A DNA stretch of 64,000 bases from Argopecten irradians (taxonomy: Eukaryota > Mollusca > Bivalvia > Pectinida > Pectinidae): the NCBI RefSeq assembly GCF_041381155.1, contig NC_091134.1, positions 58,311,467 through 58,375,466 of the forward strand, written 5' to 3'. The notes beneath the pieces were generated by a model. That model did no database searches, was not told the origin of the DNA, and worked only from the letters and a program-made list of their open reading frames with translations. This document shows positions 61,627 to 64,000 of this stretch, in pieces; the first letter of the stretch is position 1; every line of letters begins with the position of its first letter. Position numbers and translations under genes: made by a program.

Positions 61627-62867
61627 CTGAACTACCACTCCTAGATATAAATATCACACTAAATCTTAATGATGTATGAAAATAATAGCAGACAAATTCA
61701 ATATAATAAGACTAAAATGCAACTATTACTTGTATAGGTGAGACCAGGTACATACATACCAATACCCATAGGTAAAAATTACAAGTACAGGTACATGTAT
61801 CTAACACAGGTGTCAATGGCATTGCCCATTACCTGTATAGGGGTTTTAGAGGTCACACCTGACTGGACGTAGTGCACTACTAGTTTACCTGTAGTTTAAA
61901 TGTAGTGCACTCCTAGTGCACTAGGGTGTAAAGGTTAGCTTACACTCAACTGTACACGTACAGTGTATACACAAAAAAGTGACAATAAATTAATATTTGG
62001 TTCTCACATGCATAGCATTTATTCAATTTATTGGTAAGGCAATTTGATTTTGGAGTGAAAGAATCACTGTATAAATAAACTTACCTTATTTCAGTAACCA
62101 GTAGCCACTTTTATATAACCACCACACAAAAACATTTTTACTACAGCCATTGGTAAGTCTGAAGATACCTATAATATATTGTTAGCCTTTACTACATACA
62201 AGACAGTGAACAAATTCAGATCTGCATGGCAGTCTGCCATTACTCTAATTATATACTTCCTTGTCACAGACGAGATATACAGACTGTACACTCTATTGGA
62301 TGTGTATTATATTGTTATAGATAGAACAATAATGAATCAACATGTATTAATAGTGGACCATGTCACCTCAACAGAATACCTAATTTCTGAACACTTCCTG
62401 TTGGTCTACATAAATATACCATTTATTTTAATGTTTGTCGTATAATGAGTACAATTTGTTTTACTGTAGCAATTTTCAGTTTCTTTTCTCCACACACATC
62501 TCTCATTTGAAATATATTTCTTATAGCCTTGTGTTTTCTGCAAATATCCTCAGTTTTCCATTCATTTTTCAATAACATCCATTTAAAGACCTCTATATTA
62601 TGATAGATACTGTGGTAACTGGGAGAGGACTTATTTTAGGACGGTTCTGAATAATTACATTTTGTTTGAGGGTGTCTTTATGGTAAATATGGATTTTAAT
62701 TATTACACTTTTATTAGGTCATGTATTATCTGCAATTACTTTTTGGACTTATTTTATGATCAATAATCATAAATAATAATGAATCTTCATTCTTGAGAGG
62801 GATTATATATATGAGGATTAAATACAATCAAAATGGTTAAGTAATGCATTAATTTATATAATTACAG

Positions 62868-63998
<1,131 letters not shown>

Positions 63999-64000
63999 AA

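Noticed and set aside
62150-62160. Six-base microexon (ACAG, CCATTG, GTAAGT)
   Set aside because: Splice-like borders alone are too weak; no link to NSUN4 frame.
62179-62445. 88-codon ORF
   Set aside because: AT-rich, hydrophobic chance frame with no family resemblance.

Overview
The window is animal nuclear DNA. It has spliced genes with long AT-rich introns, many short dispersed repeats, tRNA-headed SINEs and a CR1-like LINE. The gene content and repeat style fit a bivalve mollusc, although no species can be fixed by eye. Four host genes are recognisable by protein similarity. (1) The 3' part of MAP3K4 (MEKK4), plus strand, exons from 2421 to a stop at 23634; its 5' exons lie before the window. 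(2) UBE2J1, minus strand, 41239 down to 32865: an ER tail-anchored E2 enzyme with one small exon that could not be found. (3) SUPT7L (STAF65-gamma, a SAGA-type coactivator subunit), plus strand, 42294-50288, starting about 1 kb from the UBE2J1 start in head-to-head orientation; its reading frame is broken several times although its splice sites are kept. (4) The first visible exons of NSUN4 (mitochondrial rRNA methyltransferase), plus strand, from 62868 and running off the right edge.

Layout. 1-2420: intron filled by a 45-bp minisatellite. 2421-23634: MAP3K4, whose introns hold a TIR element with an internal duplication, SINEs, a large tandem-repeat-cored element (12.08-15.83 kb), two MITEs and a 3.5-kb 55-bp minisatellite. 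23.6-31.5 kb: probable long 3' UTR and intergenic DNA with a 2-kb inverted-repeat pair. 31.5-41.24 kb: UBE2J1, with a rolling-circle-like element, a 2.3-kb GGCCCC-TIR element and a decayed LINE in its introns. 42.3-50.3 kb: SUPT7L with another tandem-cored element. 50.3-62.8 kb: intergenic, with a GC-rich island, a CRE/CpG promoter-like patch, palindromic elements, a TTAA MITE and a nearly complete CR1-like LINE (55.6-60.7 kb). 62.87-64.0 kb: NSUN4.

The most interesting signal is a group of at least three element types (about 8.4, 12.1-15.8, 35.5-36.3, 43.3-45.5 and 53.4 kb). They share a left end (TTTAG, then a hairpin, then a GTCCGT-containing block) and a right end (a hairpin built as AG..CCC/GGG..CT followed by CTTGTT), but carry different tandem-repeat cores. 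This looks like one modular, probably non-autonomous Helentron/rolling-circle-type superfamily with interchangeable cargo. Two of the cores carry inverted AAGATGGC / GCCATCTT (YY1-like) pairs.

The host genes are unrelated in function (stress MAPK signalling, ER-associated degradation, chromatin coactivation, mitoribosome assembly). No operon or shared pathway is implied.
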